A stretch of 64,000 bases of DNA from Acanthosepion pharaonis (GCA_903632075.3 CAHIKZ030000126.1:1259501-1323500), one strand, 5' to 3'. Positions 44,036 to 56,361 are shown, counted from the stretch's first letter. The notes: generated by a model from the sequence alone, not told the origin. Made by a program: numbers and translations.

Positions 44036-45003
44036 CTGATTATATAATGTAACTTATCCATGCATTATTTTTCAGAAATACTGCACTTATAAACAAATAG
44101 TTTACCTTTATCAGCAAAAAAGCAGAAATTCTGTAAATAATTTTACAGTTGCATTTCCATGTTCTTGTTTATGTGTAATGCTTCCTGATTACTAAACAAG
44201 ATTTTGTTCAACATTGAATAATTATAGAACATTTATTTAAAGCAAATTGCATTAGATAAATTGTCTGTCAGTTTGAGACTGTGGCCTCTGTGGTATTGGT
44301 AAGTTGAATGTTGAGCAACTGAACTCCTTTCAAAATAAAAGAGAGACACAGGACCTGCAAGCAATTGAAAGAGAGAAATTGAATTAAATTGAAAAGGAAA
44401 GAAATAGAAAATGAAAAATCAATTGAAAGAAAAAAACTGAAAGATAAAGAGGGAAGATGTTGTCAGGTTACTTAGTGGAAAAAATCAGAATTTGAATTTG
44501 TAAAACATTTTTTATTTATTTATTTAAGAAAAGACACTAAATTAAATGTTAATATATTTATCTATAAAAGTTTTTTTTAATTTTATTATTTTTGCAATTG
44601 TTATATTTTAATTTTTTAAATTAATAGAAAACAAAATTTCTCTTTAAATAAAATAAAATTTCTAGAAGTACAGAAATTTCACTAATTATTTATTAAAAGT
44701 AAAAATATTCAAAGAAATCTAACATAAAACAAATAAAAAAACAATATATAAATTAACAGCCTGGTTTTGGTGTTACCATAATAATGGAATATCTTATTGC
44801 TATGGATATGAGGTTGTATGACTGATAGATATATAAAGTCATGTCATGTTTTATATTATAAAATATACATTTTGACATTTATATAAACTTTAAAAGTAAA
44901 GATATTTTGAAAACACCTATGTATGTCAAGCAAAATAATGTACATTTCATCTAACTTTACATATTATATAAACAAAATATAAGAATATCTATTATTTATA
45001 TTA

Positions 45004-45144
45004 TATACATGTGGACTATTTTCCTTATCTTTGTCGCTGTTATCACAATTTTTCAGCCTTTACACTCTTTAACCTGCATCAGAGGGCACAATGGGCAAAA
45101 CTCAGTGATAGCAACAAAGATGAGGACAATAGTCCACATGTATA
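45004..45144. repeat. Fold-back copy of the TTATTTACA-family repeat
   Basis: TATACATGTGGACTATTTTC..TTATCTTTGTCGCTGTTATCAC is mirrored by TGATAGCAACAAAGATGAGG..CAATAGTCCACATGTATA. The arms are about 40 bp and the spacer about 60 bp. Confidence 0.85.
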
Positions 45145-45757
45145 AACAGCAACACCTCATCCAAGAAATCCAGACAGAAAATGAATATCTATTATTTTTT
45201 ATTATTTTGTCATTGCTTTTTTTTTCAAATCATCGTCATTTTTTTTTTATCCAGAGACATTGGGCTGAAAAGTAAAAAGTGCAAAATTTGCAATGAAGAA
45301 ATCAATGAGACATCCAACACCTGAAGAGGATGTCTTTTATGAATGTTGTCTTAACCACATTGGCCACAGAATCATTCAGGATTAAGCCATTCTATTGTGA
45401 TTTTTACCACCTAATTCTCACTATTTTAGTGACTGAAAAGCATACTGACTCAGTCAAAAAACAACAATAAAATGAAAAAAAAAAACAAGTAACAAAAGAA
45501 TGGTAATAACAAGAACTTATTCGTTCAGAATTCTTATTATGAACATAGAATGAAACTTTTTGTATAAAGTTTAAATTTTGTGTCCAATAGAAAAATGTTT
45601 GTATTTTATTTATTCTTTGACAGCAACCATTAAGCTGTTGGATTGTTTTTTTCTTTATTGTTCATATGAATGTCAGACTAAAGAGTTTGGGAGACAAAAT
45701 TATTTCTGTTGAAGATTGTCTGGTATTTTAGTGTCAGAAAAAGTAACAATTGCTTTC

Positions 45758-46495
45758 TTCTCTCTCTCTCTCTCTCTCTTGCGCGTGTTCTTTCTTTTTA
45801 TATTTTTACACTTTTATTTTCTACTGAACCTATTACTCACTGTACCTCTCACTATCTTCTCTTATTGCCTATCTATTTAACCCTTCACTCTCTCTCAACA
45901 TCTGTTCTGCTTTTTTTCTTTTTTTCCCTACACCTCTACCCCCTCATCTATTTATCTGTCTTTCTGTATATTAATATTCCAATCATTGAACAGAATTGCA
46001 AGTGCATAATTTTCTGTCTAGATTACCCAAGCCAACTTTTAAGAGTCAGACATTCACCAGAATCATTGTTAGAGGAACAATCTACACCCCTGTCCAATTA
46101 CTTTAACTTGGCTTTTTCACAATGAGTCTCGACTCTAAGTCTTGCAGTCTGGGTTGAATGTAAAACTTATTGCTTTGAGTGAATCAAAGTGAAGAAACAA
46201 TTCTTATTGGAGGGGATCTTTCCTCCAAGTTTGACTTATTTGCCTACAGAGGAGTGAATACTAATGGTGCTTAGAATGAAAAGATATTTAATACTTAGCT
46301 TTTCTCTCCCTCTCTCAGTTTATTCATCTCTTTTTCTCTCCTACTCTCTCCTTTCATGTTATTCATCTCTTTCCCTCTCTGTTCAGGTTATTAATCTCTC
46401 CCCTTCTCTCTCCTCTCAGGTTATTCATCTCCCTCCTCATCTCTTTCCTTTTATGTTATTCATCTTTTCTCTCCTCTTTTCTCTCTCTCCCTCCC
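45758..46495. repeat. Polypyrimidine region with degenerate minisatellite
   Basis: (TC)n at about 45758-45780. Then at 46300-46495 come four to five degenerate units built as (A/G)TTATTCATCTCTTTCCCTCT.. with lengths of about 40-50 bp. Translated frames here are only Leu/Ser/Phe-rich shadows. Confidence 0.8.
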
Positions 46496-46535
46496 TGATT
46501 CATAGATGCATATGCAAGAGATGTATTTGCCTATC

Positions 46536-46539
<4 letters not shown>

Positions 46540-46571
<32 letters not shown>
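46540..46571. repeat. (TA)n microsatellite
   Basis: About 32 bp of TA. Confidence 0.97.
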
Positions 46572-46573
<2 letters not shown>

Positions 46574-46769
46574 GTAGATGATGTGTGTGTATGTATATCT
46601 ATAATTTATACATGGGTATGTGTGGAGATGTTTGGGTAGGTCAATAAGTCTGTTAAGACATAGTTCAAATTAAGTGCATTAACAAGGAAGGAAATTATAT
46701 TGAAAAATGTTATGCAAAATAAAAGCTTTTTTTAAGATTAAGCAATGAATTTACTGACATATCTTTCTG

Positions 46770-47081
46770 ATATAATGGAATATGCATACACCTGAGTTTT
46801 CCCTCACTGGAATATGATTGGCTGGTGTCTGTCATAAATACAGACGGACGTGTAGGTATGACAGAGTTTAAGTCTATTATGACGCCCATTGGACTACACC
46901 ATTGACTATCTTATTGATCTACACCTATTACCTGTGACTACGACGAGTACCGGTCGATTACTGCTACCATGTACTACTTGGTTATAGTAGCCAAAACCAC
47001 TTAGCTACTTTGATCAAATATATCCCTTTCCGGGACATATCACTTTCTCTCTTTTTTTCATATATATATATATATATATAT
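46770..47081. other. Less AT-rich block ending at (TA)n; possible solo LTR
   Basis: 46785-47035 has balanced composition with GATTGGCTGGTGTCTGTCAT, ATAAATACAGACGG (TATA-like) and GTACCGGTCGATTACTGCTA, then reaches TA repeats at 47060-47081. It has no open frame. A solo LTR of an unknown element is my guess, because such blocks with a CCAAT-like and TATA-like core and no ORF are usual for LTRs. No partner was found. Confidence 0.35.
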
Positions 47082-47084
47082 TAC

Positions 47085-47285
47085 TTAAACATTATTTTTT
47101 ATTGGATACTCATATTTGACTATAAGCTCCATTATTTATTAAATAATATATTTATTTTCATCTACTGGCCTGAATATTCAAGAAATCTTATTAGAGAAAA
47201 ATATGCGTTCTTGGGCAGGATTCAAACCTAAAATTAATGTCTAAGTAATAAAAATCTGTCAGGTTAATAAATAAAAAAGAAATAC
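47085..47285. repeat. Partial copy of the 43.6-44.0 kb fold-back family
   Basis: TTTTTATTGGATACTCATAT and TTTATTTTCATCTACTGGCC on the left and AATAAAAATCTGTCAGGTTA, ATAAATAAAAAAG on the right correspond to both halves of the fold-back centre at 43770-43930. It has lost the outer arms. Confidence 0.6.
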
Positions 47286-47819
47286 ATCCCTTTCATATAT
47301 ATATATCAACAAGTTATGTCTATCCAATTTTTTTTATTAACTTTTTCAAATTTCTAAGTTTATTGTTTTATATAATCAGTAAATTTACCAAAGTTCATTT
47401 TTATTTTTTGTTTTTCTTCTTGCGTACTTTTGAATGTTGTTACATCCATTTTCAAGTATTTCATTTTTGTGTGTTTATGCAACTGTTTTTGGCTAATTCT
47501 GGTGTTTGCTCAATTGCTGGAATCAATTTCAAGTCATGAATCTTGATTATAACCAAAATGAAATAGTCTATTAAAAATATAATTTGCTAGTATATAACAG
47601 TTATTGTATCATTTATTATAAAAAAAAATCAAACCGTTTAATCTAATTCACCTCAAAAATCCACACTAAAAAAAAAAAAATAATCTTGTTTAGGAATTCT
47701 TATGTCCTTTGAATATTTTATCTCCAACATTAATAATTAACAAACAATATTAAATTCTTGCATTGGCCACACATACACTACACTCTCTTATAGATTGACT
47801 TGTCATTTTACAAAATTTA

Positions 47820-48173
47820 GTGCAATTCACACACATATCACAAATAATTGATAGAAGACAAATTTTAGTAGATAACACCAAAATATTATATAGAATTCAA
47901 AGTAAGGAAAGACTTAAAATTTTTGAAGCCATTGTAATGCAAGGGAAGCAACCAACATTAAACTGGCTATTTTTCTGCATAGAAGATTGGATATTGAAGT
48001 CTGTAAAAAAAAAAAAAAAAAAAATAATTAAAATGACATTAAAATCCAGTTTGACCATCTTGAGTGACTTGAAATTGGTTCCAACAAATGAAAGAATGCC
48101 AGAATTATTCAAAAACATCTTAAACAGACACAAAATGAAATCCTCAATGACAAATGTAGCAACAGCAGAATGA
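47820..48173 (+). other. 117-codon frame resembling the tail of a GIY-YIG/Penelope-like protein
   Basis: The frame reads RRQILVDNTKILYRIQSKER, then LKIFEAIVMQGKQPTLNWLF, passes through a lysine run from A20 at 48006-48023, and ends in NILNRHKMKSSMTNVATAE. The D(N)TKIL....RLKI.EA......P.LN arrangement resembles the C-terminal part after GIY-YIG in some retroelement proteins. The poly-A inside the frame looks like an insertion. Family assignment is weak. Confidence 0.35.
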
Positions 48174-48429
48174 ACTTTTAAAAATTTACATTTGTTTTAT
48201 TGGTATATATAATTCTTATTGGAATCTAAAAGTTTATTTGTAAAATGGTAGCACATCTATCTGCAGAGTTAGTATAAAAGGAAATGTGTTCTGTACGTAT
48301 GTAAGTAGCCATTTGCATGAATTTCAAATTCTTAAAGGCTAACTTGACAGATAAAAAAAAATGCTTAATGATTTCAGAATTTGCAAAAGTAAAACAATGC
48401 TATAAATTGCAAAAGTTATCAGTAAGTGT

Positions 48430-48995
48430 TACTAAACTGTTGAGAACTTTTTGAAGATCCTAAATGACTCGAATCCTGGTCTGCTAAGGACAAATTGAGA
48501 ACTGTATCTCACAAATCAGTGAGAGAAATTATAAAACTCTGACCTGTTAGGCTACAAGATGTTTAGGCATTGTGGCAATGAGGAAATTGTTTGGTATTAA
48601 ATCAAGTGGCAGGACATTTGAGACCAATCACTGTGGCTTCTTTAAAAGGATATCCATAAGGAAAATTGAATGAATTGAGCAACAGAATATAAGATGACTG
48701 ATTTTTCAATCATTCTTTTCACTGATTAATGATGTCCTACTCTTGGATGGAACAAAGGCTGCTGCTGACAGAAATTATTCTCACAGGTTAAGATGTCAAC
48801 ATGGCAAGAGTGATGATACTTTGGGGTGCAATTATAAGTAAAGTGGTGAACTCATGACAAACTCCAGATGGTGTTAAGCTGATAGTGCAGATACATACTA
48901 ATATTTTGAAGGCATACATGGAGACATAGTTCAAGCAAAAGCCAAATACTTTCAGAAAGATCAGATGACAATTCTCCAACATATTCAATAATAAA
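48430..48995 (+). pseudogene. Possible Tc1/mariner transposase relic
   Basis: Several frames give weak pieces: ALWQ.GNCL, then, at about 48790-48850, VNMARVMILWGAIISK, like the V-M-V-W-G-x-(I/V)-S stretch of Tc1/mariner cores, then KLIVQIHTNILKAYMET and a decayed end at about 48985. No catalytic triad can be placed with confidence. Confidence 0.35.
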
Positions 48996-49083
48996 AACTA
49001 ATGAATTTTCAGAGACATTCATTTGATAAAATGACCAGAGTGTTTACTTGACTGTAATCTGATTTGAAAACTTGTAGACTATT

Positions 49084-49275
49084 TTGAAGAGAAATGGTTA
49101 CTTACAATATTTACATTATTTGGACTCTTATCCTCATCTTCATTACCATATTCACAATGTTTCAGCCATTATACACTCTGGCCTCCTCCAGGTGATTGGA
49201 ATTTCAAATCAAACCCTTTATTTTGTCCACTGGACAATGTATATGAGGATAACAATCCAAATAATAAGTAAGTAA
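49084..49275. repeat. Copy of the TTATTTACA dispersed repeat
   Basis: TTTACATTATTTGGACTCTT, CCTCATCTTCATTACCATAT, CACAATGTTTCAGCC and GGAATTTCAAATCAAACCCT, then an inverse end (ATGAGGATAACAATCCAAAT, AATAAGTAA). So it is partly fold-back, like 45004. The frame over it is a shadow. Confidence 0.7.
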
Positions 49276-49377
49276 TGATAATACCTCATCTCAGAGATAG
49301 GAATGGTTACAATGGGAACTTTGGAATGCTATTCTGGAGACTGTGCAGACTGTTTCATATGAACAATACAACAGTTT

Positions 49378-49405
49378 ATAATATATATATATATATATAT
49401 ATATA
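49378..49405. repeat. (TA)n microsatellite
   Basis: About 28 bp of TA. Confidence 0.97.
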
Positions 49406-50402
49406 GCTTATAAATATAATATGTGTGTGTATGTTTGTGTTTATACTTTTTTGTAATGTTGTATTTCATTCTACAAATTTGTACATTGGAAGTCTAGTAA
49501 CATCTAAGTAAGATTTTTACATCTGTCTCTACATCCCACAGAATTCAACCTGTTTTAAGTAAATGATCTTGATTCCTTATCAGCCGTAAACTCTTTGTGA
49601 TTGTGTTCTATTCTCTTGCTATTTCTTTTTCACCAACTTTTGAAGAGGTTCCCATCAATAGAGATTGTATTTTCTGTGTACAATTGAAGACAAAATTAAA
49701 ACTGTCCATGTCCTTCTATTCTAATATTTTGTACAATTTTTTCTGTAATCTTGTTTCTTGTTTGGTTTGTTATCTTTCTCTTGACATAACAAGATAGCAA
49801 AAATGATCATCTAAAACAATTTTATCCTTCTTATCAGGTATTGTTTTTAAAACATTCTTTACTGTATCTCCAGGTTTGAATTGCTTATAAGCCATAATTA
49901 GATTGAGTTCTAGATCAATGGTGCACTTTTGATGACCAGATGTGCTAAGTATTCATCATGAAGTATAGCTGAAATATTTGTTAGATTATTAACATTTTCT
50001 CTATGATTTTCACTGTACCTGCTAAAGTTTTCTATATTTATACTTTGTCAGATTTTATTATGCATGTCTATGTTTTTATAATAAAATTAGTATTAACCAA
50101 CCAATAAAATTTTCTGAAAGTATTAATATCAGTGATATATGAATTTCAGCTTATATTATCTATCATTAGTAACAATAGTTAAGAAAAAAAAAGACAGTGT
50201 TTGACAATGTTAAACAATATTTCAACAGAATGTCTGTCTTCTTCAAGTTATATTTAAACAATTTTTTCAAGTATAGAAATATATAAATTTACAAAAAATC
50301 ATAATAAAAAATGTTGCAAAAATGTTTGTAAAAATGTTGCTTGTCTTTTAATGAAAAATGGCTGCACTAATAATGAATGCATTTCATTTGCTTGAAAAAA
50401 TT

Positions 50403-50480
50403 GTTTACATTATTCGAACTGTTATTCTTATCTTCATTGCCATATTAAATAATGTAAATAATAATAATGCCTCATCTAAA
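50403..50480. repeat. Short copy of the TTATTTACA dispersed repeat
   Basis: TTTACATTATTCGAACTGTT, then TCTTATCTTCATTGCCATAT, then an inverse AATAATGTAAATAATAATAA. A collapsed fold-back copy. Confidence 0.65.
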
Positions 50481-50829
50481 AAGATATAGACAGATATTGA
50501 AAACATTGTTTAAATAAACTTGAAGAACACAGACATTCTGTTGAAATATTGTTTATCATTAGTAACAATATGGATAATAATTCGGCTAAGTGGAATATAA
50601 ATTTTTATTTATAAATAAATCCAAAAGATATAAGCCACAGAAACATATCTTTGATTAACACAATTTCTCATATGTCTGAATAATTACTATTTTGTTAATA
50701 TCGGTTCTATGATATTCTGTAAATATCATCTGTCTTTTCGCTATTGATTTCAATATTTTTACTGTCTCAACTTTCACATTACTTGAAGCAGATTTTATTT
50801 ATTTTTTCCTAGACATGATTTTTGCTTCG

Positions 50830-51410
50830 ATATTATTTTCCATTCTTCTATAAATCTCTTTTAATGATGGACCATAAGTTATCTATTGGATGAATATCTG
50901 GAAAGGCTGTGGACCATCCCATTAATTTGGGGTTTTTTTTAAACCCCTTTTTATCAAGTTGGATAATAATCAGTTTTACAAAATATGAAGAGACATTATC
51001 TTGCATGAAATATACTCTTTAGCTTAAAGCTTCTTGACTGTGACCAGTTTCCCCCACCCCACCCCCAAAAGACATATCCCAAAAATTTTAATAACTCTCT
51101 ACATTATTTTGATCCCATCATTAACTTTAAAGTAATCTATAATTTTACTGCTTATAAAGCTAACCCCAAACATTACTCCATCTCTTTTGTCTTCTAAGTC
51201 ATGTTCATTTACTGTTTGATTGAGGGATTCAACTTCTCAGCTAATGATTAGAACCATACAATTTATCTTTACATTCATTAATAATGATTACTTTTTGATG
51301 CTTGCTTAAAGTTGGGAGTTTGGTTACTTTTAAGTAATCAACACAATGTTCTTAATATTCTCTGCTTACATTTGCAACACCAGCTTCTTCAAATATTCTT
51401 TACTTCTTTT
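50830..51410 (-). pseudogene. Tc1-like transposase relic
   Basis: Minus-strand reading, allowing stops and shifts: NEHDLEDKRDGVMFGVSFIS at about 51200-51140, then an AKEYISCK/IMQDNVSSYFVKLIII region around 51000 (second catalytic Asp neighbourhood), and PKLMGWSTAFPDIHPIDNLW near 50930-50870, followed by SIIKRDL. W.....PD..PI.NLW..IK is the Tc1 signature around the third acidic residue. The first catalytic region is not clear. Confidence 0.75.
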
Positions 51411-52439
51411 TTTTTCTTGCTGGTCAATTGATTTTTCTTGCAATAATAATAATTGATGTTTGAAGGTGACATTTGCATGTTATATTTATCATATAAATAT
51501 ATCCTGAAAGGTTTAACAATTAATACTAATTTTATTGTGAAAACATTGACTTGCATTATAAAATCCAACCTAGTATGCAAAACTTAACTTGACACAACAC
51601 AGATCTTAAGGGGAATGGCATAAGTATTAGGGGAGAAATGAGGATTAAGGCTATTATATTGAAGAGCATTCCTACCTTGAAAATCAGCATTCAAAGCTTC
51701 ATTTTTTTTTTATTTCATGTCAAGCTTTGGTGATATATCCAGAACTGTTTCAATCAAGAGTTTGGCCTTCCTGTTGACATTTAAGCAACATTACACTTTG
51801 CTGTTCTCCATCTTAGTGATCCTTTAAAATAACATTTCCTGTAAACCAATAAACTTTTATTTGACCATCAATCCTAAGTGCAGAAAAGACAACAAGGATA
51901 TGTTATTTTGTTTCACATGTTTTTGTTATAGTTAAGTGGTGCTGTTTCAAGCTAGATTCCTGATTTTGAAAGCCAGAAATTTCTTTTGCTAAGGATTGAA
52001 ATACACATTACTTGAGCCATATCCATTGCTTTATCACTTGCAAAGTAGAATGTACAGAAGTCCCAAATTCAAAGAATCTGTTGCTTCCTGAATGCACTAC
52101 ACATTCCTTTCTAGGAAATCAACTGCCATTTGTTTATGTCATGGGAATTTTATTTTATTAGAGAATTCTTCCTGTAGGTTTCAACCGGTTAATGAATTGG
52201 TATTTCTTGACATGAAAGCACCAGTGGGAAATTGCATTCAAGTAATCCAGAGGATGAAAAGGGGAATTTGATAGAAAATATCAGCAGCAATGGAAATTAG
52301 TCCCCTAAAAACCTTAGATTTATTCAATTGTTGAAAACCACTCTGTTAGGGGGAAAAAGGACGTGGATAAATATCTTTTCTGTCTTACTCTAGAGATATT
52401 CACTTTCAATGTGTATTTCTTTACACATATTTTCTGAGT

Positions 52440-52950
52440 TGAGAAGTTATCATTATTTACACTATTTACATGCAGATTATTGTCTGCATCTTTTCAGCCG
52501 TTGTGGCCTCTGGCCTTCATCAGGTGTATATTGAACTGGGTAACCTACAGGGAATTCCAAACTGAACCCTTTATTTAATCTATGGGAGTAGACTGTTCTC
52601 ATTCCACTGGCCATGGCTAGGGATATCTCATCTAGTTCTTATTTTTAGTACTGCTCAGTTATTTCTCACCTCGTTTACACAGAATTCAAATACGCAGTGC
52701 CCAGCTCAGGGATTGAACTCACAATCACCATGTTGCCAAATTCACAAACCAACACCTTAATCCAGAGCAGTGTGCTTGAACTCATTGGAAACAGAGCGAT
52801 CAATAACTGAACATTACTAAAAAATAAAAACTATGTATGTATCCCTTGACATGGGCAGTAGAATGAGAACTGTCAACACCCTCCACACCTATCCCCACCA
52901 TAGATTAAATAAAGGATTCAATTTGGAATTCCTAGGAAAATTATCTCAAG
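52440..52950. mobile_element. Inverted-repeat element with nested antisense SINE
   Basis: It starts with the TTATTTACA family head (52450-52530). Arm 52548-52626 (GGAATTCCAAACTGAACCCT, TTATTTAATCTATGG, CTGTTCTCATTC) is mirrored at 52856-52943 (GAATGAGAACTGT, CATAGATTAAATAAAGGATT, CAATTTGGAATTCC). Between the arms, on the minus strand, a tRNA-like piece has B-box GTGAGTTCAATCCCTGAGC (about 52710-52728) and an upstream CTCTGGATTAAGGTGTTGG. Confidence 0.75.
52640..52795 (-). mobile_element. tRNA-derived SINE head (antisense)
   Basis: Minus strand: GCACACTGCTCTGGATTAAG, then GTGTTGGTTTGTGAATTTGG, and GATTGTGAGTTCAATCCCTG. A- and B-box-like elements lie at tRNA spacing. It continues into GCTGGGCACTGCGTATTTGA and a body. 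Confidence 0.6.
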
Positions 52951-55276
52951 CTGCCATTGTTAATATGACTTTATAATTATCATTAGCTTTGCCTAATATC
53001 ATTTTTATCATATTTCTTGTGATACAACAAGACAACAAAAATGATAGCCTAATACAATTAATCCAAAATATTCTGTTGGCAAATATAATTTTTCATTAAA
53101 CGTTGTAAGCGAACTTGGAATGAATGAACAAATTTTACAGAGATTAAAAAAAGTGAATCGTTTGTTTGAACTTGATGTCAAACAAGTACAAATTAAATAG
53201 TCTTTACTTGTAGCCTTTTAGAAAAACCAAAGTGTAGTATATGTTCTTTCAGTAAATAACAATTAAATTTTCTTCATTTCAATATAATAATTAAGAAAAA
53301 GTTTCGACATAATTCCAAACCTCTTGAAAAGTTTAAATGAAAAAGAGCCTCAACAATCTATTATAAAATATCAAAGATTTTACTATTTTAATCTTTATTG
53401 GTTTTTATTTGTTATTTCTAGAATGAATTTCTAATGATAAACCTGAATCCATCCAATGACCTGGTAAGATTTCATAAAGCATCAAGACAAAATGTTGTTA
53501 CTCACAAATTGGATTATATATAATAATATATCAATAAGAAGATGCTGCACTGAACAACATTTTACCTGAAGAAAGATGAAGAATTCACAGATTAAAATAT
53601 GGGTAAATAGAATGAAAGTATAAAAAAATGAGGATATTTAAGTATAGGAATAAAGTGTCACTGCCGACACTGGAGTTTGAACACAGATCACCAGAGAGCA
53701 AACACAGGCAATCCCATTTTGAATAAGTAGATCACGTGATGGTAAAAGAAATGTATACATGGGAATTAGCATGGCATCTAAGTGATAATTATATGGATCA
53801 CTATTCAGTGGTTACTTTTTGAGTGAGTATTATCAAGCAAGTACTATTAGTTCGAGTGTTATTCAAAGGCGTCTAACACTAGTATTGTTCAATAGTTGTT
53901 ACTATAGTTGTATCTGCGATTAAAAAAAATCTTTACTACAACGAGCATTACAAAAATAAAGATAAAGAGTTCAGATAATTGACTGAGACTATCTTTGGAA
54001 AGATACAACATATATTAGCCTGACGATTGGCTGAGTTAAAATACCACCAAATTAAAGTTTGTTTTTTTTTTCTTAGGAAAGTTTGTGTTAGAGAACTTCT
54101 TTCTTTTTGTTGTAATTTGGAATCACTCGGATACTTCGTATACCTACCATTGTTAAAAATAGATCAGTCCAGTGGATACTTTAATGAATAATTTCTATCA
54201 CCTGTTAAAGATTTCCTTTGTTCTCACAGATTACACCTGGTAAGAGCTGTTGTGTCAACAACAGCAATTATACAAAGAACAGATCTGATCATCTGAATAA
54301 TGTTGCATGTCATTTTAAAATCGTAGACAAAATTTTTATCAGATGTTTCACTAAGCCTACCATTAAAATTATTATAGCTTGAGAACTTTTATTTATTTTA
54401 TGTATCTTTGTGTTAATGACAGATGCAGAGAGAAAATTATATTTTATAGATAAGAAATACAAGAAAAAAATCTCTTCCTGATAGCATTGTTTCTTGATTA
54501 GTTGCACTGGGGTGGTTAGTGGGTAAATCTTGAGGGCTTGTTGATAATGATTGACCTGCTGTTTTAGTTGTCAGCTTCTGACAGCCATTGAACAAGATTC
54601 TTAGGTTGTAATTAATTTAAAAGGCTTGGTCAATTTCAGGTCAGATTGTTGGTAAAATTTGCATTTGGTTGAAATATCTGAGAGAACACAAATATGTTTT
54701 TCATACCATAATATCTGCTGCATTAGTCTATTAGTCTATTTGTCAAGTAATATTCAGTAGATTTTTAATCAGAGAATTTATTTGGATATAAGTTTGTCCA
54801 AATCATTCAACACTTGAACTATTGCTTGAATCTTATAGAAATAAAAGATAGAATGAGTATATCCTTGGAAGAGAGACCAATCCCAGACCCCCTTTTGGGA
54901 GTGGCAAAGGTGTGAATAACCTGCATCTGCAAGATAAGAGTAAGGAGATGGAAGAAATGCCTGCATTTTTTTTTTTTGTTGTTTTGTTTTTTTGCTGAGT
55001 AAATCTAAATGTCCCTGTTGGTTCTGGTCACTGTGGGAATTGACTGAAAAAACACTCCCTCTCCAAAATTATAGACAAATTGTACAGTTGCATGTTGGGA
55101 TTTCTTCCTAGACAATAAAATAGACCACTTCTCAGTTTCATCTGCCATACTTCTATTCTTTCTTGTCTTGGTCAGAATCACTGGACTGTACCCCTTTTGT
55201 GTGTCAACACAATTCTTGCTTTGTGAACTTTTTTGCCTGATTATTGTTGCTTTGCATACTTTTGTCTTGCATATAT

Positions 55277-55277
55277 T

Positions 55278-55315
<38 letters not shown>
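55277..55315. repeat. (TA)n(GA)n microsatellite
   Basis: TA to 55297, then GA to 55315. Confidence 0.97.
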
Positions 55316-56323
55316 TTGTTTGTTTTGTATTATTTTTGCCCTGTTCTTTTCTTTCTTTTGTTATTGTTTATTGGAAACTCTGTTAATGCTGTTTGTTGGG
55401 CATTTCTGCCAATTGCATTTAACTATGGTCAATTACTCTATGGTCCCCAACAAATATTAAATTATCATTACATTGTGAGACCAGAGTGGAATGGCCACTG
55501 TACACTGCAAGGTTCTGGCACTGATTGCGAAAAACAGCAAACTGTTAGAAATATGCAATGAGTGAGGTACAATGTGTAAAAGTCTAACTTGCAATATGAA
55601 ATGGTCAAGAAATATAGTATTGATTCCTTGATTTATTTCATTTTTATGGAGGGAAAACAGCTTTTGAATGACGGTAGATGTGAACAGTTTGTATTGCTAT
55701 TCTGAATTAACAATTTCTGCTTGTCCATTTTTTGATTATTCACTGTAAATATACGAGAAAAATTTGACAACCTTTTTTCTTTACTATAAATGACCAAGAC
55801 TTACTACTAATAAATGACTGAGACTTATTGCTAATAAATGACCAAGACTTACTGTGAATAAATGCAATTGGCTCTAATTTCCTTGTTGCTTAATGACAAA
55901 AAGCAATCTAATTCTTAAAATGCTAATTTTGGAAAAATGTGAAAGTCAATTAGTCAAGCTTTGATTTTTTTTTTTTTGTTGTTATGAACCCTGTGTCTGG
56001 TATATATGTCAGGCTTGCAGGTGTTTTTTTTTTCTCAGTCATATTAAATACTGTCATCTCACATTGAGGTATGAGAATTATGAAAATATCACATCATAAA
56101 GTCACATGAGATATGGCTTAACTTTCTGCCCTTGGCTACACACTGTCTGCTTTATGAATGCAATTATTTATTTTTCAGGATGTTATCAACAAACTGATGG
56201 TGGAAGAGAGAAATAGGTTTTCATTGGCAAAGAATTTTTTCTCTATATAATAATAAAAGAGGACCTTGTTATCCACAGTAGATAGGTTCCACATGAATGT
56301 TTAAATCTGCAGATAACAGCAAA

Positions 56324-56325
<2 letters not shown>

Positions 56326-56358
<33 letters not shown>
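56326..56358. repeat. (TA)n microsatellite
   Basis: About 33 bp of TA. The preceding 50 bases contain TTATCCACAGTAGATA and TCTGCAGATAACAG, a weak inverted pair. Confidence 0.96.

Positions 56359-56361
<3 letters not shown>

Noticed and set aside
45709..46572. Leu/Ser/Phe-rich frames as membrane proteins
   Set aside because: They are translations of polypyrimidine repeats with TC and TA microsatellites.
52700..52795. Possible antisense tRNA gene
   Set aside because: Same reasons: tRNA-like head only, embedded in a repeat with other dispersed copies.
53640..53760. SINE at a B-box-like GTTTGAACACAGATC
   Set aside because: No A-box at the right distance and no second copy of the body in the window.
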